Positions 36,202 through 44,535 of a stretch of DNA of 64,000 nucleotides are shown piece by piece. Position numbers and translations under genes: made by a program. Positions within the stretch are counted from its first letter, which is position 1; each line of letters opens with the position of its first letter. Source of the stretch: Bact-08 sp964533215 (GTDB lineage Bacteria; Bacteroidota; Bacteroidia; Bacteroidales; UBA932); the NCBI GenBank assembly GCA_964533215.1, contig CAZHLJ010000001.1, forward strand, positions 496,001-560,000, read 5' to 3'. The notes under the pieces were generated by a model. It saw only the letters and a program-made list of their open reading frames with translations, ran no database searches and was not told the DNA's origin.

Positions 36202-36828
36202 ATGCCTGGTATAATTGGAAAGAAAATCGGAATGACATCCGTTTTCGGTGCTGATGGAAAAAATATTCCATGCACCGTTATTGAGGCTGGTCCGTGTGTT
36301 GTTACGCAAATTCGTACAGAAGAGACTGATGGTTATGCCGCTGTACAACTTGCCTATGACGAACAAAAAGAAAAACACACCAGCGCTGGCCTGATCGGCC
36401 ACTTCAAAAAGGCACAAACCACACCTAAAAGGAAAGTAGTTGAGTTTGCAAATGATTTTGCAAAAGAGCTACAGCTAGGTGACACAATCACCGTTGCAGA
36501 CGTGATCCATGATCAGTTGGAATGGGTAGATGTAACAGGAATTTCTAAAGGAAAGGGATTTCAGGGCGTTGTGAAACGTCACGGATTCGCCGGAGTAGGT
36601 GGAGCGACACATGGTCAGCACAACAGACTTCGTGCTCCTGGTTCGATGGGTGCCTCTTCATGGCCTTCTCGCGTTTTTAAAGGTAAAAGATTGGCTGGCC
36701 GTATGGGTGGCGATCAAGTTAAAATTTTGAATCTAAGAGTTATCAAGGTTCTTCCTGAGAACAATCTCGTTCTTGTAAAAGGATCTATCCCTGGTTGCAA
36801 AGGTTCATATGTAATCGTGGAGGAATAA
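36202..36828 (+). CDS. rplC: 50S ribosomal protein L3
   Basis: This encodes 208 residues. The start MPGIIGKKIGMTSVF and the loop VTGISKGKGFQGVVKRHGFAGVGGATHGQHNRLRAPGSMGASSWPSRVFKGKRLAGRMGG are unmistakable L3; the latter reaches the peptidyl transferase centre. It is the first gene of the cluster. In most bacteria rpsJ (S10) directly precedes it, but here a foldback element and marC do. Confidence 0.97.
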   Translation: MPGIIGKKIGMTSVFGADGKNIPCTVIEAGPCVVTQIRTEETDGYAAVQLAYDEQKEKHTSAGLIGHFKKAQTTPKRKVVEFANDFAKELQLGDTITVADVIHDQLEWVDVTGISKGKGFQGVVKRHGFAGVGGATHGQHNRLRAPGSMGASSWPSRVFKGKRLAGRMGGDQVKILNLRVIKVLPENNLVLVKGSIPGCKGSYVIVEE

Positions 36829-36834
36829 GCGTCT

Positions 36835-37467
36835 ATGGAATTATCAGTTTATAAAATAGATGGAACGGAGTCAGGAAAAAAAGTGACTCTAGATTCAAGT
36901 ATCTTTGGTATTGAGCCAAATGATCATGCTATCTACCTGGACGTAAAGCAATATCTTGCAAATCAGCGTCAGGGTACAAACAAGACTAAAGAAAAATGGG
37001 AAGTTTCTTACAGTACTAAGAAGATCGTTCGCCAAAAAGGTTCCGGCGGAGCTCGTCATGGTAGTATCAAATCTCCTACATATGTCGGTGGTGGTAATAC
37101 TTTTGGTCCTAAACCACGCGACTACAGCTTTAAGCTTAACAAAAAACTCAAACAACTGGCTCGTTTCTCTGCTTTGTCATACAAAGTAAAAGATCAGGCT
37201 CTTACAATTGTTGAGCCATTTGTAATGGAGGCTCCTAGGACAAAGGATTTCATCAAGATCTTCAAAAGTCTTAAGGTTAATGACAGAAAGATTCTGTTCG
37301 TGCTTCCTGAAAATACTAATAATATATACTTATCGTCACGCAACTTGCAGAATGTAAAAGTAATAACCGTTAATGAAATCAGCACATACGACTTGGTGAA
37401 CTCCACCAGCGTTGTTTTGGTTGACGGTGTTCAGGACTTATTGCAAGCACAATATGGACGTAATTAA
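36835..37467 (+). CDS. rplD: 50S ribosomal protein L4
   Basis: This encodes 210 residues. The conserved extended loop is seen as KIVRQKGSGGARHGSIKSPTYVGGGNTFGPKPRDYSFKLNKK, which lines the exit tunnel in bacterial ribosomes. It follows rplC by 6 bp. In some bacteria L4 also represses its own operon; nothing in the leader here shows that. Confidence 0.97.
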   Translation: MELSVYKIDGTESGKKVTLDSSIFGIEPNDHAIYLDVKQYLANQRQGTNKTKEKWEVSYSTKKIVRQKGSGGARHGSIKSPTYVGGGNTFGPKPRDYSFKLNKKLKQLARFSALSYKVKDQALTIVEPFVMEAPRTKDFIKIFKSLKVNDRKILFVLPENTNNIYLSSRNLQNVKVITVNEISTYDLVNSTSVVLVDGVQDLLQAQYGRN

Positions 37468-37478
37468 ACCGTAGAACG

Positions 37479-37769
37479 ATGGGAATTTTAATTAAGCCTT
37501 TAGTAACAGAAAAGATGACGATTCAGGGCGAGAAATTGAATCGTTACGGTTTTGAAGTTGACCGCTTTGCCAACAAGATTGAGATCAAGGCTGCGGTTGA
37601 GGAGATGTACGGTGTTAAGGTATTAGATGTTAATACGGTTAGCTACCACGGAAAACGCAAGAGCCGCTTTACAAAAGCGGGATTATTGTCAGGCCGCGCA
37701 AATCATTACAAGAAAGCGTTTGTGACCTTGGCCGGTGAAGATAAGATAGATTTCTACAGCAATATTTAA
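37479..37769 (+). CDS. rplW: 50S ribosomal protein L23
   Basis: This encodes 96 residues. Opens MGILIKPLVTEKMT, with NKIEIKAAVEEMYGVKVLDVNTVSYHGKRK as the conserved core. L23 sits at the tunnel exit and docks trigger factor and SRP. It is 11 bp after rplD. Confidence 0.96.
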   Translation: MGILIKPLVTEKMTIQGEKLNRYGFEVDRFANKIEIKAAVEEMYGVKVLDVNTVSYHGKRKSRFTKAGLLSGRANHYKKAFVTLAGEDKIDFYSNI

Positions 37770-37773
37770 GTCC

Positions 37774-38598
37774 ATGGCAATACGCAAATTTAAACCGGCA
37801 ACTCCGGGAACAAGACATAAAGCGATTAGCGCATTTACTGAGATCACTTGCGACACACCTGAGAAATCGCTTTTACAACCACTTAGAAAGACTGGTGGTC
37901 GTAATGGTCAGGGTAAGATGACAATACGTTATGTCGGTGGTGGTCACAAAAGAATGTATCGAGTAATCGATTTTTTACGCGATAAAGATAAATATACCGC
38001 AACAGTTAAGACTATTGAATACGATCCAAACAGAAGTGCTCGTATTGCTTTGGTTGTTTACACAGATGGAGAAAAGCGTTACATTTTAGCTCCTAACGGA
38101 ATTAAAGTGGGCCAAGTGATTGCTTCTGGTCCAGGTGTTGCGCCTGAACTAGGGAACACTCTTCTTCTATCGGAAATTCCATTAGGAACACTGATCCACA
38201 ACATTGAACTTCGTCCTGGTCAGGGAGCTGCAATGGCTCGTAGTGCCGGAACTTATGCTCAGTTGACAGCTCGTGAAGGTGAACATGCTATCCTTAAATT
38301 GCCTTCAGGTGAGACAAGGATGGTACTTGTAACATGCCGCGCAACTGTAGGAACAGTGTCGAATCCAGATCACAACTTAGAGTCGGACGGTAAAGCCGGA
38401 CGTAAACGTTGGTTAGGCCGCAGACCACGCAACCGTGGTGTTGTAATGAATCCTGTCGATCACCCTATGGGTGGTGGTGAAGGACGTGCATCAGGTGGTC
38501 ACCCACGTTCAAGGAAAGGCTTGCTTGCTAAAGGTTACAAGACACGTAACCCTAAGAAAACGACTAAGAAGTTTATCATTGAAAGAAGGAAAAAATAA
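37774..38598 (+). CDS. rplB: 50S ribosomal protein L2
   Basis: This encodes 274 residues, normal length. Core signatures are KPATPGTRHKAIS, GGRNGQGKMTIRYVGGGHKR, RPGQGAAMARSAGTYAQL and MNPVDHPMGGGEGRASGGHPRS near the C-terminus, which carries the conserved histidine near the catalytic centre. It is 4 bp after rplW. Confidence 0.97.
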   Translation: MAIRKFKPATPGTRHKAISAFTEITCDTPEKSLLQPLRKTGGRNGQGKMTIRYVGGGHKRMYRVIDFLRDKDKYTATVKTIEYDPNRSARIALVVYTDGEKRYILAPNGIKVGQVIASGPGVAPELGNTLLLSEIPLGTLIHNIELRPGQGAAMARSAGTYAQLTAREGEHAILKLPSGETRMVLVTCRATVGTVSNPDHNLESDGKAGRKRWLGRRPRNRGVVMNPVDHPMGGGEGRASGGHPRSRKGLLAKGYKTRNPKKTTKKFIIERRKK

Positions 38599-38619
38599 CG
38601 GAATTAACTGAATAGAATT

Positions 38620-38883
38620 ATGAGTCGTTCATTGAAAAAAGGGCCTTACATTGAGGCTAGTCTCGAAAAAAGAGTACTTGCCATGAATGAAAATGGCAAG
38701 AAAGAGGTAATCAAAACCTGGTCACGCTCAAGTATGATATCACCAGACTTCGTTGGTCACACTATTGCAGTTCATAACGGAAACAAGTTTATTCCAGTAT
38801 ATGTAACCGAAAACATGGTTGGTCACAAGCTCGGTGAATTTGCACCCACACGCACCTTCAAAGGTCACTCGGGTAATCGTTAA
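38620..38883 (+). CDS. rpsS: 30S ribosomal protein S19
   Basis: This encodes 87 residues. SRSLKKGPYIEASLEKRV, TWSRSSMISPDFVGHTIAVHNG and MVGHKLGEFAPTRTFKGHSG are the conserved blocks. Located in the normal position between rplB and rplV. Confidence 0.96.
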   Translation: MSRSLKKGPYIEASLEKRVLAMNENGKKEVIKTWSRSSMISPDFVGHTIAVHNGNKFIPVYVTENMVGHKLGEFAPTRTFKGHSGNR

Positions 38884-38913
38884 TTAATTAATGTGTAAAA
38901 CAAACTCACAATA

Positions 38914-39336
38914 ATGGGAGCTCGAAAAAAAGAAGCAGCCGAAAGGCGTAAAGAAATAAGGAAACAGACAGCTTATGCAAAGTTGAATGATGTTCCTACC
39001 TCACCTAGAAAGATGCGTTTAGTTGCAGATATCGTTAGAGGTGTAGAAGTAAACCGCGCTTTGGATATTTTGAAATATACCAAAAAGGAGGCATCTGTTC
39101 GTTTGGAAAAACTACTTCGTTCAGCAATAGCTAACTGGGAGTCTAAAAATGAGGCAGATCGCAAAGAGCTGGAGAATGGCAATGTTTGTGTCCAAAGCAT
39201 TATGGTTGGACAAGGCCGTTCACTAAAGCGTATTCGTACAGCACCACAAGGTCGTGCAGCTAGAATTCGTAAGCGTTCTAACCACATAACCATCGTGTTG
39301 GGTAAAAAAAGTAAAACCGTAAAAGAGGAGCAATAA
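38914..39336 (+). CDS. rplV: 50S ribosomal protein L22
   Basis: This encodes 140 residues. Conserved TSPRKMRLVADIVRG near the start and MVGQGRSLKRIRTAPQGRAARIRKRSNHITIVLG in the tunnel-lining loop. The first 20 residues are a basic, charged extension (ARKKEAAERRKEIRKQ), as in other Bacteroidetes. One base separates its stop from the rpsC start. Confidence 0.95.
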   Translation: MGARKKEAAERRKEIRKQTAYAKLNDVPTSPRKMRLVADIVRGVEVNRALDILKYTKKEASVRLEKLLRSAIANWESKNEADRKELENGNVCVQSIMVGQGRSLKRIRTAPQGRAARIRKRSNHITIVLGKKSKTVKEEQ

Positions 39337-39337
39337 A

Positions 39338-40180
39338 ATGGGACAAAAAACAAATCCTATAGCAAACCGACTTGGCATTATCCGTGGCTGGGACTCTAAC
39401 TGGTACGGTGGAACTGACTATGCTGGAAAAATTTTAGAGGATGCAAAGATCCGCGAGTATTTGAATGCTCGTTTAGCAAAAGCAAGCTTGTCTAAAATAG
39501 TAATCGAAAGAACACTTAAGCTTATTACTGTAACAATCCACACTGCCCGTCCAGGTATCATTATCGGAAAAGGCGGACAAGAGGTTGACAAACTCAAAGA
39601 GGAATTGAAGAAGATCTCTAACAAAGAGGTTCAGATCAATATCTTCGAGGTTAAACGTCCTGAAATTGATGCAAATATCGTTGCGAACAACATCGCTCGT
39701 CAAGTAGAGGGTAGGGTTTCTTACCGTCGTGCCATCAAGATGGCTATGGCTTCTACAATGAGAATGGGTTCTGAAGGTATCAAGGTATTGATCAGCGGCC
39801 GTCTTGGTGGAGCAGAAATGGCAAGAAGAGAGCTATATAAAGAGGGTCGTACTCCTCTTCATACTTTCCGCGCAGATATTGACTATGCACATGCAGAGGC
39901 TAACACAAAAGTTGGCGTTTTGGGTGTAAAGGTTTGGATTTGCAACGGTGAAGTCTATGGAAAGAGAGATCTCTCTCCTAACGTTGGCGTAACTGCAAAT
40001 GCAGCTGGCGGTCAAGGTCAGCAGGCAGGTGGTCGTCCGGACCGTCGTGAACGCAGGGGCGGACGCCCAGGTGGTGACGATCGTAGAGGTGGTAACCGTG
40101 GTGGTGATTCAAGAGGCGGCTCAAGAGGCCGTTCAAATGGTCCTCGCGGAGGTTCACGTCCTCAATCCAACGAGAACTAG
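39338..40180 (+). CDS. rpsC: 30S ribosomal protein S3 with long RG-rich tail
   Basis: This encodes 280 residues. The S3 core is intact: GQKTNPIANRLGIIRGWDSNWY, KH domain GIIIGKGGQEVDKLKEEL, and GVLGVKVWICNGEVYGKRDLSP ending near 213. The remaining ~65 residues are a low-complexity tail of Arg, Gly, Ser, Asp and Gln with repeated RGG/GGR/RGGS units. S3 in many bacteria ends near 210-245 residues, so this tail is long. Gene order normally continues to rplP-rpmC-rpsQ, but here a terminator follows at once and the cluster ends. Confidence 0.95.
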   Translation: MGQKTNPIANRLGIIRGWDSNWYGGTDYAGKILEDAKIREYLNARLAKASLSKIVIERTLKLITVTIHTARPGIIIGKGGQEVDKLKEELKKISNKEVQINIFEVKRPEIDANIVANNIARQVEGRVSYRRAIKMAMASTMRMGSEGIKVLISGRLGGAEMARRELYKEGRTPLHTFRADIDYAHAEANTKVGVLGVKVWICNGEVYGKRDLSPNVGVTANAAGGQGQQAGGRPDRRERRGGRPGGDDRRGGNRGGDSRGGSRGRSNGPRGGSRPQSNEN

Positions 40181-40201
40181 TTCTTAGAAACAAATATTTT
40201 T

Positions 40202-40231
40202 AAAGAGACATCCAGACGGGTGTCTCTTTTT
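40202..40231 (+). terminator. Rho-independent terminator after rpsC
   Basis: AAGAGACATCC pairs with GGGTGTCTCTT (one T-G pair) around a short loop, followed by T6. It closes the ribosomal transcript right after rpsC, confirming that the usual downstream ribosomal genes are not simply read through. Confidence 0.85.
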
Positions 40232-40237
40232 TATTTG

Positions 40238-40245
40238 TACTTTTG
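40238..40245 (+). promoter_or_regulatory. Bacteroidetes -7 box (TACTTTTG) for the serine hydrolase gene
   Basis: TACTTTTG fits TAnnTTTG and sits between the rpsC terminator and the next gene at 40284. A clear -33 element is not visible. Confidence 0.4.
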
Positions 40246-40283
40246 TGTATCACATAAACTAATCAACTAACCTAATCTAATCG

Positions 40284-41486
40284 ATGATGAAGAGAATATC
40301 CGTGTTGCTATTGACCTGTATTCTATCTGTTGCGGTATTTGCGCAGCCTCTTGTAAGAGTCTCTCCTGAACAGGTGGGAATGGACTCAAGAAAACTAAAT
40401 AATGCAGACCGCATTATAGAAGATGCAATAAGTAAGGGTGAAATACCTGGAGCTGTACTGGCTGTGGTTAAAGATGGTAAAATGGCTTACATCAAGGCTT
40501 ATGGCAATAAGTCAGTATACCCTTCTGTTCAGAAAATGGAGGTGAATACTGTTTTTGATCTAGCTTCCCTGAGCAAATGTGTCGGAACTACTCTATCGTT
40601 CATGCAGCTCGTAGAACAAGGGAAAGTAAGGCTTACAGATAATGTCTCAAAATTCATTCCGGGCTTTAAAGGATATAAAGACACTGTGACAGGAAAAACA
40701 ATTGATATAAGGATAATCGATTTGATGACACACTCTTCCGGACTCCCTCCGTATGCTCCTGCTGAAGAATTGATTGCAAAGTATGGCTCGCCAAATCCTG
40801 CCGGGTTGATGGAGTATATTGCTAATTGCAAAAGAGACTTTAAACCTACGACACAATTTCAATATAGCTGTCTGAACTTCATAACACTTCAGAATATCTT
40901 GCAGAACATTACGGGCGAAAAGCTCTGTGACTATGCAAAGAAGCATGTGTATGATGTATTAGGCTTGAAATACACAATGTATAATCCAACAGGTGTGACT
41001 TTGTCTCTTGTAGCACCTACGGAAAAACAGAAGGATGGATCAGTCCTTTTAGGGAAGGTGCATGATCCTCTTGCAAGGTTGCTCAATGATGGCAATTCAG
41101 GAAATGCCGGTGTTTTCTCTAACGCAGATGACCTTGCCGTGATTGCGGTAGCTCTTATGAATGGAGGAGTTTATAATGGGAAGAGGATTCTGGGCAAGCT
41201 TACTGTTGAGACTATGACAAGAGTGCCCGCAGGCTTTGAACCGCTGGGACGCTCGCTTGGCTGGGATAATTATTCATCTTATGCCTCAAACCTGGGAAAT
41301 CTGTTTACCCCAATTGTTACTTACGGTCACACCGGATATACAGGAACCTCTATGGCCATTGATCCGGTAGCAAAGGTTGCCGTCATACTTCTTACCAACA
41401 GGGTCCACCCAGAAGATAAGGCAAGTGTGGTCCCTTTGAGAGGGTTGGTTGCAAATGCTGTGGCAGGAGCTGTAAATAGGTATTAA
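40284..41486 (+). CDS. Exported beta-lactamase-family serine hydrolase (class C/EstB-like)
   Basis: This encodes 400 residues. Signal peptide ending AVFAQ. The catalytic SxxK is in FDLASLSKCVGTT (Ser near 95, Lys near 98), the second motif Tyr is in QFQYSCLNF, and the third motif is HTG in YGHTGYTGTS near 349. These define the serine beta-lactamase/penicillin-binding fold (PF00144). Most such stand-alone proteins in Bacteroidetes are esterases or peptidases acting on cell wall or peptides, not true beta-lactamases. The convergent chorismate synthase gene ends 5 bp away. Confidence 0.87.
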   Translation: MMKRISVLLLTCILSVAVFAQPLVRVSPEQVGMDSRKLNNADRIIEDAISKGEIPGAVLAVVKDGKMAYIKAYGNKSVYPSVQKMEVNTVFDLASLSKCVGTTLSFMQLVEQGKVRLTDNVSKFIPGFKGYKDTVTGKTIDIRIIDLMTHSSGLPPYAPAEELIAKYGSPNPAGLMEYIANCKRDFKPTTQFQYSCLNFITLQNILQNITGEKLCDYAKKHVYDVLGLKYTMYNPTGVTLSLVAPTEKQKDGSVLLGKVHDPLARLLNDGNSGNAGVFSNADDLAVIAVALMNGGVYNGKRILGKLTVETMTRVPAGFEPLGRSLGWDNYSSYASNLGNLFTPIVTYGHTGYTGTSMAIDPVAKVAVILLTNRVHPEDKASVVPLRGLVANAVAGAVNRY

Positions 41487-41490
41487 TATA

Positions 41491-42462
41491 TCAAGATCTG
41501 ATGTTGAGGAGGTCTGCCAGCACAATTGCTGCTGCGGCCTCTGCAACAACAGGCACCCTAAGAGCAATGCAGCAGTCGTGCCTTCCCTGAATTTCTAACT
41601 TTTCAACTTTGTGGGAAGCAAAATTAAATGAGTTCTGACTTTTTGATATGCTTGATGTTGGTTTGACTGCTATACGGAAAACCAGATCATTACCGTTTGA
41701 TATTCCTCCATTGATTCCGCCTGCTCCGTTTTTCTGAGTCTTTCCGGATTCATTTATAATAGAATCATTGTGATCAGATCCGAACATACCAGCTACTTTG
41801 AACCCATCACCAAACTCAATTCCTCGGATTCCTGGTATTGAGAAAACTATATATGATATAAGTGACTCCAGGGTGTCGAAGAATGGTTCTCCCACTCCGA
41901 CAGGCATGTTGGTGGCTATACATTCTATAATACCGCCAACTGAATCGCCCTGTTGAATTGCCCTTTCCAGAAGATCTTCCCAAGGGTTTTCGCCTCCAAT
42001 GCTGATTATTTTGGCATTAATGCAGATTGGGGAAATAAGTTTTTTCGCAATGACTCCTGCTGCCACAAGTCCTAAAGTGATTCTTCCGGAGTGATGACCA
42101 CCACCTCTTGGATCTGCAAAGCCATTGAATTTCACGCGAGAAACAAAATCTGCATGGCCAGGTCTTGGACAATCTAGAAGATTGGAATAATCATCGGATC
42201 TTGTATTAGAGTTGTTAAACAAGATACAGATTGGAGCGCCGGTAGAGAAGCCTTTGTATACTCCACTTACAATTTCAGGTACATCTCCTTCTATTCTGGG
42301 AGTTGTTCCTATCTGGCCGCTTTTTCTTCTCAGAAGGTCTTCCGTAAAGTCATCAACCGACAGGGCTATGCCGGCAGGTGTCCCGTCAATTACAACCCCT
42401 ATTTTGAGTCCATGAGACTCGCCAAAAATAGAGACTCTGAAATTTTTCCCAAAGCTGTTCAT
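41491..42462 (-). CDS. aroC: Chorismate synthase
   Basis: This encodes 323 residues, somewhat short for the family (about 350-390). Signatures: FGESHG near the N-terminus, RPGHADF, FADPRGGGHHSGRITLG and near the end QGRHDCCIALRVPVVAEAAAA. It converts EPSP to chorismate with reduced flavin as the last step of the pathway. It is the last gene of the aroB-aroDA-aroC operon, 21 bp after the fusion gene. Confidence 0.93.
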   Translation of the reverse strand: MNSFGKNFRVSIFGESHGLKIGVVIDGTPAGIALSVDDFTEDLLRRKSGQIGTTPRIEGDVPEIVSGVYKGFSTGAPICILFNNSNTRSDDYSNLLDCPRPGHADFVSRVKFNGFADPRGGGHHSGRITLGLVAAGVIAKKLISPICINAKIISIGGENPWEDLLERAIQQGDSVGGIIECIATNMPVGVGEPFFDTLESLISYIVFSIPGIRGIEFGDGFKVAGMFGSDHNDSIINESGKTQKNGAGGINGGISNGNDLVFRIAVKPTSSISKSQNSFNFASHKVEKLEIQGRHDCCIALRVPVVAEAAAAIVLADLLNIRS

Positions 42463-42483
42463 ATTGGGCTGTTTTTAAACCAG

Positions 42484-44535
42484 TTATTTAAAGTTGTTGA
42501 GGAAATTCGGGAAAGATTTTGAGATACATTCAAGATTGTCAATGTAAACACTCTCTTTTATCTTAAGCCCAGCTGTTATAAGTGCCATTGCCACTCTGTG
42601 GTCATTATGTGAGTGGCAGTATCCTCCATGGAGTTCTCCTCCATGTACAATCATATAGTCTCCGTCAATCTCTATAGATGCACCTAATTTGGTGAATTCC
42701 GAATATAGACTCTCTGCTCTGTTGCTCTCTTTGTTTGACAGCCTGTTGACACCTTTTATTCTGCTTGTGCCCATACAGCTCAATGCCAGCACAACAAGTG
42801 AAGGAAACAGGTCGGGAGCGTTTGTGGCATCAAATTCAAAAGGAATAAGTGGATTTTTAGGCTTATGAAGCTCAATTTTAGACCAAAGAATCAACTCTTT
42901 GGTGCTATCGTCCTTGAATGCACAAGGGACATCTCCACACATTACAAGATATTTTGGATACTCGGTTATTTTTACCTCAACTCCGCAGGCCTTCAGCACA
43001 TCTATAATCTTTTCGTCTGCCTGCTTTGAATTTATAGGAAGGTTGGTGATAGTAACTCCCTTGGTTATTGCTCCTGCGACAAACAGCATTGATGCACCGC
43101 TCCAGTCTCCTTCGAGAGGGTAGAATAATTTCGATTTATACCTCTGCCTTCCCGGTATTTTGTATTCATGAAAGTCCTGATTGTTTATCGTTATGCCAAA
43201 GTCCTTTAATGTCTGAATTGTAAGGTCTACATATGGTGTGCTTGTAGGTTCCCGTACCTCTATTATGCTGTTTTTCTCGCAAAGGGGAAGGGACATTAGC
43301 ATCCCGGACAGAAGTTGTGAGCCACCACTTGATAATAGGGTGATGTTGCCATCTTTTATAGAACCTTTTACAATTGCCGGCAACTTCCCATCCTGAGCAA
43401 CGACTTCAATGCCTATATCTGAAAAAGGGTCGGAAGCATTGAACAGGACTCTGTTATTGAGGGTCCCTTTGCCAACGATTTTGATTTCGTCGACACCTTT
43501 ACTTTTGCCAACTAGATGGCCTGCAGTGGGAATAAGCAGTCTGCTTAGAAGACCAGATTCGCCTACTGGGAGCTCTACTGTTTTGATAGATCTGGTGAAT
43601 AGGTCTGTCTTGGATAGACTTTTGGAGATATCTTCGATGCCGGGACTTGTGATTTCAACTTTCAGGTTGAGGTGCTTGCATTTCTCAACGTGAACCTTCA
43701 CGCCAAGGGTCTTGATAAGCTCAAGAGCTGCTTCACTGTCTGCACAAGGGGTGTATCCATAAAGGTTTGTCTTTCCCTTTGCCCACGCAGAAGAGAGGAT
43801 TGCCCTTTGTGCATGGCTTTTTGATGCAGGTGCTACTAAATTCTCCAGTAATGTTTTCTTGCTTACCATGTGCGGATAGCTCTTCTTGTTGATTATCCGC
43901 TCCATTTCTGCTAATGTAAATTGTCCGTCTGCGCTCTCTTTTCCAGTCTCGAGTGAAACATATCCAAATGGTGCACCCAGATGGTGAGAGAGAATTCTTG
44001 AGAAGCGGGCAGTCTTTCCCATGGAGAAGGCAACAAGCTTATCATCCGGAAACTCTTTGTATAACTTGAGAAGTCGGGTGCAATCCTGTATACTTTGAGC
44101 AGTAGTTACCAGCTTTATTATATCTGCACCACCTTCCTTGCAAGTGTTCAGTATCTCGACAAGTCTTTCGTAGCTGTCAGTGTTTTTGTAATTATGATAT
44201 GAGAGAATAATTTTGAATCCTCTTTTTCGGGCACTGCTTATCAACTCATCCCTGTAATCGGCCGGAGAGTCATATTCGAGGTCAATGTATCTTTTGCCAA
44301 GCCCTTTTTTTGTCCTGCTGGCAAGAAGAGCCCATTGCAGCCTTTTTTTACATTCTTCCGGAGGCAATTCAGTGATCCTGCAAGTGGCAATCAAATCCTT
44401 TTTGGAACGAAATACTGAGACGGTGTCTTCTCGGTTTAAATTTGTAAAGTCCAGACGGATCTCTGCCATCTGAGCTTTGGACAAAGCATCTAAAATATTA
44501 GACTTGCTCCCCTCTTTGATGCTAAGACAAATCAT
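42484..44535 (-). CDS. Fused 3-dehydroquinate dehydratase (type I) - EPSP synthase
   Basis: This encodes 683 residues. Residues 1-~220 are a type I dehydroquinate dehydratase: the Schiff-base lysine is K141 in ADIIKLVT and the base is H114 in ILSYHNY, with the late FSMGKTARFSR strand and the QFTLAEM end. From about 223 a complete EPSP synthase (AroA) begins: LVAPASKSHAQRA (the K-S...R phosphoenolpyruvate/shikimate-phosphate grip), ESGLLSRLLIPTAG, GDWSGASMLFVAGA, and NDHRVAMALITAGL. So step 3 and step 6 of the shikimate pathway are on one chain, AroD-AroA, which differs from the better known AroD-AroE fusions. The start overlaps aroB by 14 bp. Confidence 0.9.
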   Translation of the reverse strand: MICLSIKEGSKSNILDALSKAQMAEIRLDFTNLNREDTVSVFRSKKDLIATCRITELPPEECKKRLQWALLASRTKKGLGKRYIDLEYDSPADYRDELISSARKRGFKIILSYHNYKNTDSYERLVEILNTCKEGGADIIKLVTTAQSIQDCTRLLKLYKEFPDDKLVAFSMGKTARFSRILSHHLGAPFGYVSLETGKESADGQFTLAEMERIINKKSYPHMVSKKTLLENLVAPASKSHAQRAILSSAWAKGKTNLYGYTPCADSEAALELIKTLGVKVHVEKCKHLNLKVEITSPGIEDISKSLSKTDLFTRSIKTVELPVGESGLLSRLLIPTAGHLVGKSKGVDEIKIVGKGTLNNRVLFNASDPFSDIGIEVVAQDGKLPAIVKGSIKDGNITLLSSGGSQLLSGMLMSLPLCEKNSIIEVREPTSTPYVDLTIQTLKDFGITINNQDFHEYKIPGRQRYKSKLFYPLEGDWSGASMLFVAGAITKGVTITNLPINSKQADEKIIDVLKACGVEVKITEYPKYLVMCGDVPCAFKDDSTKELILWSKIELHKPKNPLIPFEFDATNAPDLFPSLVVLALSCMGTSRIKGVNRLSNKESNRAESLYSEFTKLGASIEIDGDYMIVHGGELHGGYCHSHNDHRVAMALITAGLKIKESVYIDNLECISKSFPNFLNNFK

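Noticed and set aside
40284..41486. A true beta-lactamase resistance gene
   Set aside because: SxxK and HTG fit the general fold, but the length, housekeeping context and lack of a penicillinase-specific pattern favour an esterase or peptidase-like protein.
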